This document shows positions 1 through 7,666 of a DNA stretch of 53,595 nt, piece after piece; within the stretch, counting starts at the first letter, position 1, and every line of letters starts with the position of its first letter. The DNA is from an uncultured Pelagibacteraceae bacterium. GTDB lineage: Bacteria; Pseudomonadota; Alphaproteobacteria; Pelagibacterales; Pelagibacteraceae. A model generated the notes under the pieces. That model was not told the DNA's origin, made no database searches, and saw only the letters and a list, made by a program, of their open reading frames with translations. The DNA lies in NCBI GenBank assembly GCA_902537905.1, contig CACBDD010000004.1:1-53595 (forward strand), written 5' to 3'. The position numbers and the translations under genes are program-made.

Positions 1-1539
1 TTGAAAAGTATGGGACTTACTGACAAAATTAAGGTTGGGGAAAATATTTCAGTATTACTAGAAAAAATTGAAGATAAAAATGGTGAGGTATTAGTCTCAG
101 CAAGCAAAGCACAAAAAATTAAAGGGTGGGATAAACTAGTTGAAGCTTATGAGAAAAATGAACCTATCATGGGTAAAATCACATCCAAATGTAAAGGAGG
201 TTGTATAGTTGAACATATAGATACTGGTTCACTAATGTTTTTGCCTGGTTCACAGATCAGCGATAAGCCTTTAAAAGATATAAGTCATTTAATGAATGAA
301 CCACAGAAGTTTGCACTCATCAAACTTGATAAAGTAAGGGGTAATGCCTGCGTATCAAGAAGAGAGATAATTTCATCTTTTAAGAAAGAAGATAAAGCAA
401 AAATAGTTGAAAAATATAAAGTAGGCGACATTATTAAAGGTGCAGAGGTAAAAGGATATAGCTCATTTGGATGCTTCTTTAATGTTAATGGTGAATTGGA
501 TGTATTAGTTCATCTACAAGAAATTTCTTATTCAAGAGTTAATCATCCTGATGAGGTGTTCAATATAGGTGAGAAACATGACCTAAAAGTCATAAGTGTT
601 GATAAAGAAAAATTACAAGTTGGATGTTCTGTTAAACAGTTATCTCCAGATCCTTTTGAGCATATTGAAAACTATGAGTTAAATAAAATTTATAAAGTTA
701 AAGTTGTAAAATTAATGGACTTTGGTGCATTTTGTGAACTTGAACCAGGACTAACAACTTTACTACATTCAAGTGAACTAAGTTGGACTAAAAAAAATAT
801 TTCAGCAAAAAAAATGTTTAGAGTTGGTGATGAAATAGATTGCGTAATTACTGAAATAGATAAAGATAAAAGACGTGTTGCAATATCACATAGATTAACT
901 CAAGATAATCCGTTCGAAACTTTTGAGAAAAAATACCCAGTCGGTACAGTAGTTACTGGAGAAGTCGTAAACAAAAACGAGTATTCTTTATTTGTTAAAG
1001 TTGAAGATTTAGATATTGATGCATTTTTACATTGTAATGATTTAACTTATTTAAATAATGGTGAAGAAGAATTGGCTAAATTTAAAAAAGGTGACAAGCT
1101 TAAAGTTAAGGTATTAGAAATTAAATCCTCTGAACAAAAAATTAGAGTTGGTTTAAGACAAACACATGCAGATCCGTTTGATTGGTTTAGAGATAAGTCA
1201 AAAAATCAAACGATAACTGTCAAAGTTGTTTCAACAGATAACAAAGGACTTATTGTAAGACCAGAAGGTTGTGAGATGGACTTCCAGATTAAAAAATCTG
1301 CAATAGCAATTAATTCTGCTGACGCTAGACCAAGTAGATGGACAGGTGGTGAAAAATTAGACTGCGCGATAGCAGATTTAGATTTGAATAAGAGAAAAGT
1401 AACACTAAGCATTAAATTACTTGAAGAAATTGAGAAAAAAGAAGCTCTTGAAAAATATGGATCCGAAGGTTCGGGTAAAAACCTACCTTTTTCGTCATTA
1501 TCTGAAGATTTAAAGAAAAAAGAAGAAGAGAAAGAATAA
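1..1539 (+). CDS. rpsA: 30S ribosomal protein S1, 5'-truncated by window edge
   Basis: Ribosomal protein S1 binds mRNA on the 30S subunit and helps initiation. The frame is open to base 1 and the first visible residues match the end of the first S1 repeat, so roughly 50-60 N-terminal residues lie outside the window; the TTG at base 1 is not taken as a start. Five further S1 (OB-fold) repeats are visible, starting near residues 55, 140, 225, 315 and 400, each with the VG(D/E)..V.. and G(A/C)F..L patterns. The tail is Glu/Lys rich. It is followed 16 nt later by ihfB, the usual proteobacterial neighbour. Repeat number and context make the call secure. Confidence 0.96.
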   Translation: MKSMGLTDKIKVGENISVLLEKIEDKNGEVLVSASKAQKIKGWDKLVEAYEKNEPIMGKITSKCKGGCIVEHIDTGSLMFLPGSQISDKPLKDISHLMNEPQKFALIKLDKVRGNACVSRREIISSFKKEDKAKIVEKYKVGDIIKGAEVKGYSSFGCFFNVNGELDVLVHLQEISYSRVNHPDEVFNIGEKHDLKVISVDKEKLQVGCSVKQLSPDPFEHIENYELNKIYKVKVVKLMDFGAFCELEPGLTTLLHSSELSWTKKNISAKKMFRVGDEIDCVITEIDKDKRRVAISHRLTQDNPFETFEKKYPVGTVVTGEVVNKNEYSLFVKVEDLDIDAFLHCNDLTYLNNGEEELAKFKKGDKLKVKVLEIKSSEQKIRVGLRQTHADPFDWFRDKSKNQTITVKVVSTDNKGLIVRPEGCEMDFQIKKSAIAINSADARPSRWTGGEKLDCAIADLDLNKRKVTLSIKLLEEIEKKEALEKYGSEGSGKNLPFSSLSEDLKKKEEEKE

Positions 1540-1555
1540 TTGAAGAAGTTATAAA

Positions 1556-1846
1556 TTGGCTATTGTAAAATCAAAGCTTTTAAAACAACTCTCTAACAAC
1601 TACCCAAATTTCTTAAGGAAAGATTTAGAGAAATTTACTGATATAATTTTAAATGAGATAAAAAAAGCCCTTCGTAGAGGAGATGGAGTTGAATTAAGAA
1701 ATTTTGGAACATTTAGAGTTAAAACTCAAAAAGCCTCCATTAGAAGAAATCCAAAAACTGGTGAAAAAGTTGCAGTTCCTGAAAAGAAAGTAATATCATG
1801 GAAAATGAGTAAGGAAATGTTTAAAAAGATTAATAATGAAGAATAA
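1556..1846 (+). CDS. ihfB: Integration host factor subunit beta (HU/IHF family)
   Basis: This is a 96-residue DNA-bending protein of the HU/IHF family. The DNA-intercalating beta-arm signature RRNPKTGE sits near residues 63-70, and GxxxELRNFGTF lies just before it. The start is TTG, giving MAIVKSKLLKQL, which aligns with IhfB N-termini; no closer ATG exists. The position immediately after rpsA is the classical ihfB locus, which favours the beta subunit over HU or IhfA. It overlaps pyrF by 11 nt, so translation is probably coupled. Confidence 0.9.
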   Translation: MAIVKSKLLKQLSNNYPNFLRKDLEKFTDIILNEIKKALRRGDGVELRNFGTFRVKTQKASIRRNPKTGEKVAVPEKKVISWKMSKEMFKKINNEE

Positions 1847-2528
1847 AACTATATTCGTTGCTTGTGATACTTCAAATTTAAATCAAATAAATAAAATTCT
1901 TAATAACATAAAAACTAAAAAATTAAAAATGTTTCCAAAGTTTGGATTACAATTTTTTTATTCAAAAAATGGAAGAAAATTTTTAGAAAAATATAAATCA
2001 GATTTTTGGTTAGATTTAAAAATAAATGACATTCCACAAACAGCTCTGTCTGCAGTTGATAGTCTAAAAGATTTAAAAAAATGTAAGTATATTACAGTCC
2101 ATGCAAATGGTGGGCTAGATATGCTGAAAGCCATCAAAAAAAAAACTAAAGAAATTAATAAAGATTTAAAAGTTCTAGGAGTTACTGTATTAACTAGCCT
2201 TAATAATAGATCTTTAAAAGAAATTGGTCATACAAAAACTGTTGAGCAACTTGTTTTAAAACAAGCCGGTGTTGTTAAAAAATCAGGATGTGATGGGATA
2301 GTTTGTTCTGCAATAGAAGCAAAAATGATAAGAAAAAAATATAAAAATTTTTTAATCATTACACCTGGTATAAGACTGCCAGGTGATAATTTGAATGATC
2401 AAGCTAGAGTAATGACACCAAAAGATGCTTTCAATAATAAAGTTTCAGGAGTTGTAATTGGAAGGTCTCTTACACAAGGGAATATAAAAAATAATATTAA
2501 AAAATTAATTGATCATTTAAATAGATGA
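1836..2528 (+). CDS. pyrF: Orotidine 5'-phosphate decarboxylase
   Basis: This enzyme decarboxylates OMP to UMP, the last step of de novo pyrimidine synthesis. The K-D-K-D catalytic set is visible: K35 in PKFGLQF, then D60, K62 and D65 within DLKINDIPQT. The C-terminal phosphate-binding element GVVIGRSL is present, and 230 residues is normal for the bacterial group 1 enzyme. It overlaps both ihfB (11 nt) and trpF (4 nt). In many alphaproteobacteria a small lapA-type membrane gene lies between ihfB and pyrF; here it is absent. Confidence 0.95.
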   Translation: MKNKTIFVACDTSNLNQINKILNNIKTKKLKMFPKFGLQFFYSKNGRKFLEKYKSDFWLDLKINDIPQTALSAVDSLKDLKKCKYITVHANGGLDMLKAIKKKTKEINKDLKVLGVTVLTSLNNRSLKEIGHTKTVEQLVLKQAGVVKKSGCDGIVCSAIEAKMIRKKYKNFLIITPGIRLPGDNLNDQARVMTPKDAFNNKVSGVVIGRSLTQGNIKNNIKKLIDHLNR

Positions 2529-3154
2529 TCAAAGGTTGTAAAATCTGTGGGATTTCAGATCCAAATACTTTAAATTTTTTAATTAATCACCTACACCCAC
2601 CAACATTTATAGGATTTATTTGCAACTATCCAAAAAGTTCTAGACATGTTGAATATGAAAATTTAAAAAAGCTTTTAAACATTAGTCCAAAACAAAGTTA
2701 CTATGTTGCTGTTCTAGTTAAACCAAATATAAATATTTTAGAGAAAATTAAAAATTTACCTTTTGATTATTATCAATTGTATGATTGTACTCCAGAGGAA
2801 ATAAAAGAGATAAAAGAAAAATATCAAAAGAAAATTATTACAGCTTTCACAATCAAATCGGGGTCCGATTTGATCAATTATAAATTATATTCTAATCATA
2901 CTGATATTTATCTATTTGACAGTAAGGGCTATGAGAAAAGTCAATCTTTTGATCACGACTTGATTAAAAATATCAAGTTAAATAAGGAAATAATGATTGC
3001 TGGAAATATTCAATACAATGATGAGCTTAAAAATTATAAAAATTTAGCAAATTTTATAGATTTGTCTGGTGGCGTAGAAACATCTGGATTAAAAGACTTA
3101 TCCAAAATAGAATTTTTTTTAAATAAAGTGAATGAAATTAAAAATGAAGCTTAA
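2525..3154 (+). CDS. trpF: Phosphoribosylanthranilate isomerase (divergent)
   Basis: TrpF converts phosphoribosylanthranilate to CdRP in tryptophan synthesis. The N-terminal CKICGI carries the catalytic-base cysteine (C8), followed by a GF(I)..PKSSRHV segment, and the C-terminal FIDLSGGVE...GLKD matches the family's DxSSGVE..G.KD phosphate-binding end. The usual GG(T/S)G motif in the middle is not recognisable (the segment reads DSKGYEKSQSFDHD), so the protein is divergent. It overlaps pyrF by 4 nt and trpB by 11 or 23 nt depending on the trpB start. Confidence 0.88.
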   Translation: MIKGCKICGISDPNTLNFLINHLHPPTFIGFICNYPKSSRHVEYENLKKLLNISPKQSYYVAVLVKPNINILEKIKNLPFDYYQLYDCTPEEIKEIKEKYQKKIITAFTIKSGSDLINYKLYSNHTDIYLFDSKGYEKSQSFDHDLIKNIKLNKEIMIAGNIQYNDELKNYKNLANFIDLSGGVETSGLKDLSKIEFFLNKVNEIKNEA

Positions 3155-4373
3155 AAGAGGTATTCCATTAATTGACCAACATGATCAACAAGGTTTTTGG
3201 GGAGGAAAATTTGGTGGCAGTTTTATACCTGAAACTTTAAAAAAACCTGTAGAGGATTTAACAAAAGAATTTAAACAACTAAGAAATAATAAAGAATTTT
3301 TAAAAAAAAGAGATTTTTATTTTAAAAACTATATTGGATCACCAACCTCTTTTGTTAAATTAGAAAATTTGTCCAATCATTTAGGTGGAGCTCAAATATG
3401 GGCAAAAGTAGTTTCAGAGGCAAATGGAGGTGCACATAAAATCTATAATGCCACTGTTCACGCGCTAATTTGTAAAGCTATGGGTAAAAAATATATAGTT
3501 GGTGATACTGGTGCTGGATATGCAGGAAAAATGTTAAGTATGGCAGCTAAAAAATTTGGACTTAAGTGTAAAATTTTTATGGGTGCAAAAGATATTAAAA
3601 GACAAAAACCAAATTGTGACGCTATGAAAAAAAACGGTGCTGAAATAGTACCTGTGTATTCTGGTAGTCAGACTTTAGTTGATGCAGTGAGTGAATGTAT
3701 GCGATATTGGGTATCTAATTGTGATAATACGCACATGTGTGTTGGTAGTACTGTTGGACCAAATATCTTTGTAAAAATATGTGGCTGGTCAACTGCACAA
3801 ATTTCTAGAGAATTAAAAACTCAGCTTAAGAAAGAATTTAAAAAAATTCCAAATAAAATCAAATTAATTAATTGTGTTGGAGGTGGAAGCTCTGCATATG
3901 GATTTTGGAGTGAGTTTATTGATTTTGATAAAAAACAAATAGAATTAATTGGCGTAGAAGCTGGAGGCCCTAAAAAATCAAAACTTCATGCAGCACCACT
4001 AAGTAGAAATGCAAAAGTTGGTATTTTGCATGGAGCAGCTTCATATGTTTGTCAAAATAATGAAGGACAAATTAGTAATACAGAATCCATAAGCGCTGGT
4101 TTAGATTATCCTGGTGTAAGTCCTATTCATTGTTTTTTAAAAGATACAAAAAGAGCAAGATATACTTATGCAACAGATGAAGATGCACTTAATGCACATG
4201 TTATGGTTACTAAGTTTGAAAAACTCAATCCAAGTTTGGAACCAAGTCATGCTTTTGCTGAGGCAATAAAGATTGCTCCAAAATTAGGCAAAGATACAAT
4301 TATAATTGTTAACTCTTGTGGTGATGCAAAAAAAGATAGAGATATTTTAAGAGAGAGATTGGGAAAACATTAA
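3132..4373 (+). CDS. trpB: Tryptophan synthase beta chain, with an unusual active site
   Basis: TrpB condenses indole and serine to tryptophan using PLP. The fold signature is clear: GGKFGGSFIPETL near the N-terminus, GGAHK with the PLP lysine K103, the phosphate loop CVGGGSSAYG, SISAGLDYPGV with D325, and E370. Several near-invariant positions differ. The catalytic ETGAGQHG reads DTGAGYAG (D125, Y130, A131), the REDLLH segment before GAHK reads VVSEAN, and the serine near the PLP ring nitrogen in VNLSGRGDKD appears as C396 in VNSCGDAKKD. It lies between trpF and trpA, as expected. An alternative ATG at 3144 restores a shorter MKLKRG start. Confidence 0.88.
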   Translation: MKLKMKLKRGIPLIDQHDQQGFWGGKFGGSFIPETLKKPVEDLTKEFKQLRNNKEFLKKRDFYFKNYIGSPTSFVKLENLSNHLGGAQIWAKVVSEANGGAHKIYNATVHALICKAMGKKYIVGDTGAGYAGKMLSMAAKKFGLKCKIFMGAKDIKRQKPNCDAMKKNGAEIVPVYSGSQTLVDAVSECMRYWVSNCDNTHMCVGSTVGPNIFVKICGWSTAQISRELKTQLKKEFKKIPNKIKLINCVGGGSSAYGFWSEFIDFDKKQIELIGVEAGGPKKSKLHAAPLSRNAKVGILHGAASYVCQNNEGQISNTESISAGLDYPGVSPIHCFLKDTKRARYTYATDEDALNAHVMVTKFEKLNPSLEPSHAFAEAIKIAPKLGKDTIIIVNSCGDAKKDRDILRERLGKH

Positions 4374-5173
4374 TGAGCTATTTACTTAATAAAGCTTTTT
4401 TAAATGCAAAAAAAGAAAATAGACCTGCCTTACTGACTTATACTGTTGCGGGGGATAATACTAAAAAAAAATCTTTAGAAATTCTTAAATCTATTTCAAA
4501 CTATGCTGATATTTGTGAATTGGGTTTTCCTCACAACACTCCCATAGCTGACGGAGGTCAAATTCAGACTAGTGCCTATAGAGCAATTAAAAACGGTATT
4601 AAAATTAAAGATGTATTTTCAATTGCAAAGAATTTTAAAAAATCAAAAAAAAATACACCAATTATACTAATGGGTTATTACAATATGATATTTCAGTTCA
4701 ATGAAAATAAATTTTTAGATAAATGTAAAAAATCATATGTAGATGGACTGATTGTTGTTGATCTGCCTTATCCAGAAAACAAAAGTTTTGCATCAAAATG
4801 TAAAAAGAATGGAATAAATTTTATACAACTGGTCTCACCTACTACTTCTCAAATTAGATTAAAAAAAATAATAAAAGACTCACATGATATGGTTTATTAT
4901 ATAAGCATGTTATCAACTACAGGCGGGAAACTAAAAGTTTCTCCGAAGAAAATTTTGGAAAGATACAACAAAATTAAAAATCAAAATAAATCAAAAAATG
5001 TAGTGATTGGCTTTGGTATTACAGAAAAGACGATTAAATCTCTGAAAAAAGCTGATGGTTTAGTAGTTGGTAGCGCAATATGTAAAGAAATATCTAAATC
5101 AATTGAAAGAAGACAAAATACTGTCACAAATGTTACTAATATCGTTAAAAGATTAAGAAATAAAATTCAATGA
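4373..5173 (+). CDS. trpA: Tryptophan synthase alpha chain
   Basis: TrpA cleaves indole-3-glycerol phosphate to indole, which is channelled to TrpB. The two catalytic acids are present at the canonical numbers: E49 in ICELGFP and D60 in PIADGGQIQ. The C-terminal phosphate-binding IGFGI and VVGSAI segments are also visible. Loop 6, normally R-A-G-V-T-G, reads SMLSTTGG, so it is modified while keeping the threonine. Length 266 is normal. The ATG overlaps the last base of the trpB stop, and the end overlaps accD by 4 nt. Confidence 0.93.
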   Translation: MSYLLNKAFLNAKKENRPALLTYTVAGDNTKKKSLEILKSISNYADICELGFPHNTPIADGGQIQTSAYRAIKNGIKIKDVFSIAKNFKKSKKNTPIILMGYYNMIFQFNENKFLDKCKKSYVDGLIVVDLPYPENKSFASKCKKNGINFIQLVSPTTSQIRLKKIIKDSHDMVYYISMLSTTGGKLKVSPKKILERYNKIKNQNKSKNVVIGFGITEKTIKSLKKADGLVVGSAICKEISKSIERRQNTVTNVTNIVKRLRNKIQ

Positions 5174-6099
5174 ACTGGATAACAAAAATAATTAAAGCAG
5201 GTGAAAAAATAAAAACTGCTATACGTGAACGAGCAACTAAAGAAGATATTGCAAAAAGTGAATGGACTAGTTGTTGTCGTGGACCAATTCTAAAGAAAGA
5301 TTTAGAAGCAAACCTTTGGGTTTGCCCAGATTGTAACAAACATCATAGAATTAAACCTAAACAAAGATTTGATATTTTGTTTGGAAAAAATAACTATGAA
5401 ATTTTTAAAACACCTATTCCAAAAGACGATCCTTTAAATTGGACAGATTCTAAATCATACAAAGATAGATTAAAAAGTGCACGAAAGAAAACTGGATTAG
5501 ATTGTGGAATGATGGTTGCATCTGGAATAATAAACAATATTAAAATTACTGCTGTCGCATCTGATTTTGATTTCTTAGGAGCATCAATGGCTGCAGCAGA
5601 AGGTGAAGCATTTTTATATGGAATTCAACATGCAATAGAAAATCAAACGCCATTTATATGCATAAGTGCTGGGGGTGGAATGAGGATGATGGAAAGTTTA
5701 ATTTCATTGTCTCAAATGACAAGAACTACACTTGCAATTAATGAATTAAAGAAAAATGGTTTGCCATACTTAGTTTGTATTACAGATCCAACAGCAGGAG
5801 GAATAACTGCTTCCTATGCAATGTTAGGAGATATTCATATTGCTGAACCTGGTGCTTTAATTGCATTTGCAGGCGCAAGGGTAATTCAAGGAACAGTAAA
5901 AGAGGAATTGCCTGAAGGTTTTCAAAAAAGTGAGTATGTTGAAAAAACTGGTTTTGTTGACTTAATTGTAGAGAGAAAAGATCTAGTATTTAAAATAGGA
6001 ACTTTATTATCAATATTGTTAAAACAAAATTCTGCTATAAGTTCTGAGCAAAATGAAACTTCAGAAGATACTCAGCAATTTTCAAAAGTTGCATCCTAA
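5170..6099 (+). CDS. accD: Acetyl-CoA carboxylase carboxyltransferase subunit beta
   Basis: AccD forms the carboxyltransferase of acetyl-CoA carboxylase with AccA, making malonyl-CoA for fatty acid synthesis. The crotonase-fold carboxyltransferase core is clear (VASDFDFLGASM, SAGGGMRMMES, DPTAGGITASYAMLGD). The N-terminal zinc ribbon is unusual: residues 35-36 are adjacent Cys-Cys rather than CxxC, while the second pair CPDC (52, 55) and the spacing from C36 are canonical. Length 309 is typical. The position after trpA and before folC is the standard alphaproteobacterial order. Confidence 0.95.
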   Translation: MNWITKIIKAGEKIKTAIRERATKEDIAKSEWTSCCRGPILKKDLEANLWVCPDCNKHHRIKPKQRFDILFGKNNYEIFKTPIPKDDPLNWTDSKSYKDRLKSARKKTGLDCGMMVASGIINNIKITAVASDFDFLGASMAAAEGEAFLYGIQHAIENQTPFICISAGGGMRMMESLISLSQMTRTTLAINELKKNGLPYLVCITDPTAGGITASYAMLGDIHIAEPGALIAFAGARVIQGTVKEELPEGFQKSEYVEKTGFVDLIVERKDLVFKIGTLLSILLKQNSAISSEQNETSEDTQQFSKVAS

Positions 6100-7318
6100 A
6101 GAAATAGACTTATCTTTAGATAGAATTCAAAATCTTTGTAAAAAATTAGGTAATCCTCAAGATAAAATTAAGACTATATCTGTTGTTGGAACTAATGGTA
6201 AAAACTCTACCATCCAGGCTATTTATGCAATTCTTAAGGAGGCAAATTTAAAATGTAATGTTTACACTAGCCCACACATACAAAAGATCAATGAAAGATT
6301 TGTATTTAATAATCAGGAATTAAATGATGAGGTATTAGCTGATTTATTTGAAGAAGTTAAAAATATTAATGACAATAAACCAATAACTGTTTTTGAAATG
6401 TTATCAGCTTGTTTTTTTTATAAAGCTGCACAATATCCTGACAATATCAATTTGGTAGAAAGTGGTTTATTCCACCGTTTTGATGCTACTAATATTTTAA
6501 AGAGTAATCTTGCAAGTATAGTAACGTCAATAAGCAAAGACCATCTCGACTGGCTTCCAAAAGAAAATCAAACAATTGAGCAAATTGTTTTTGAAAAAAC
6601 GTCAGCCTTACTTAATTCGAATATTGTTATCGCTAAGCAAAATAAAAAGGAGACGATGGAATATATTAAAAAAACTATAAAAAATAACTCTTCAAATAAA
6701 TTATTTTTTAATGAGGACTTTAGTTATTCAATTAAAGAAAATGGTTTTTTTTACTATGAGGATAAATTTGGAGGTTTAAAACTTCCTCTACCAAACGTTC
6801 TTGGTCAGTTTCAATTAGAAAATATATCAACTGCTATTGCAACTATAAGAACTTTAAATCTTGAAATTAAAGATGCTCAAATAGAAATTGGTATTCAAAA
6901 AATAAATAATCTTGCAAGATTACAAGAAATTAAATCTGGAAAACTAAAAGAACTTGTAAAAAATAACACATTATTAGTTTCTGGAGATCATAACCCTGAT
7001 GGAGCTAGAGTTGTTAATGAATATCTCCAAACTTTAGATTGTGATAAGCACATCATCTTAGGTATGATGTCTAACAAGGATCATAATGAATATTTTAGTT
7101 ATTTTAAAAATATCTCATCCTTGACCACTATTGATATTCCAAACCAACCTAATTCAATTAGTGGGGAAGACTTAAAAAACAAGCTAAATTCTTTTGAAAA
7201 TGTTCTATACAAAGAAAATATATTTGATGCAATCAAGTCTATTTCGGTCAAGAAAAACGATGTAATTTTAATTACTGGTTCTCTTTATCTAGCTGGAGAA
7301 ATACTTAATTTAAATTAA
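6053..7318 (+). CDS. folC: Folylpolyglutamate synthase / dihydrofolate synthase
   Basis: FolC adds glutamate to dihydropteroate and folates, using ATP. The Mur-ligase-type P-loop is at residues 46-52 (GTNGKNS; the family usually has GKGS), followed by SPHIQKINER and SKDHLDWL, the metal/folate-binding segments. A C-terminal SGDHNPDGARV segment belongs to the ligase domain. The ATG start overlaps accD by 47 nt. A TTG at 6089 would reduce this to 11 nt but would remove residues that look natural for the N-terminus. The 3' end overlaps convergent trxA by 4 nt. Confidence 0.93.
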   Translation: MKLQKILSNFQKLHPKEIDLSLDRIQNLCKKLGNPQDKIKTISVVGTNGKNSTIQAIYAILKEANLKCNVYTSPHIQKINERFVFNNQELNDEVLADLFEEVKNINDNKPITVFEMLSACFFYKAAQYPDNINLVESGLFHRFDATNILKSNLASIVTSISKDHLDWLPKENQTIEQIVFEKTSALLNSNIVIAKQNKKETMEYIKKTIKNNSSNKLFFNEDFSYSIKENGFFYYEDKFGGLKLPLPNVLGQFQLENISTAIATIRTLNLEIKDAQIEIGIQKINNLARLQEIKSGKLKELVKNNTLLVSGDHNPDGARVVNEYLQTLDCDKHIILGMMSNKDHNEYFSYFKNISSLTTIDIPNQPNSISGEDLKNKLNSFENVLYKENIFDAIKSISVKKNDVILITGSLYLAGEILNLN

Positions 7319-7632
7319 ATATTTTTTTCTAAAAATTCTTTCATGTGGCTTTCGGGTACTCCACCAACTTTTCTGTCTACTTCAACACCTTTTTTGTAAA
7401 TAATTACAGTTGGTACACCTCTTATTCCAGCAGCACTTCCGGTATTTATTCCACCATCTTCTACATCAGCATAATAAAAACCTGCTTTATCTTTATACTC
7501 ATCTGCTAATTTATCCATCACTGGTTTTAAAGCTTTGCAAGGACCACACCAAGCAGCTGAAAACTGGATTACTGAAACATCTTCATTTTTGATTTTACTG
7601 TCAAAATCTTCATCTTTAAAATCTATAAGCAT
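7315..7632 (-). CDS. trxA: Thioredoxin
   Basis: This is a 105-residue thiol-disulfide oxidoreductase with the active site WCGPC at residues 28-32 and the cis-proline element RGVPTVIIY. No signal peptide is seen, so it is cytoplasmic. The thioredoxin gene following folC is a common alphaproteobacterial arrangement, but here trxA is inverted and its 3' end overlaps folC by 4 nt. It is the last gene of a minus-strand run starting at rmuC. Confidence 0.95.
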   Translation of the reverse strand: MLIDFKDEDFDSKIKNEDVSVIQFSAAWCGPCKALKPVMDKLADEYKDKAGFYYADVEDGGINTGSAAGIRGVPTVIIYKKGVEVDRKVGGVPESHMKEFLEKNI

Positions 7633-7666
7633 AGAACCTTTCTATAAATTAAAGTTTTAAAGTCAA

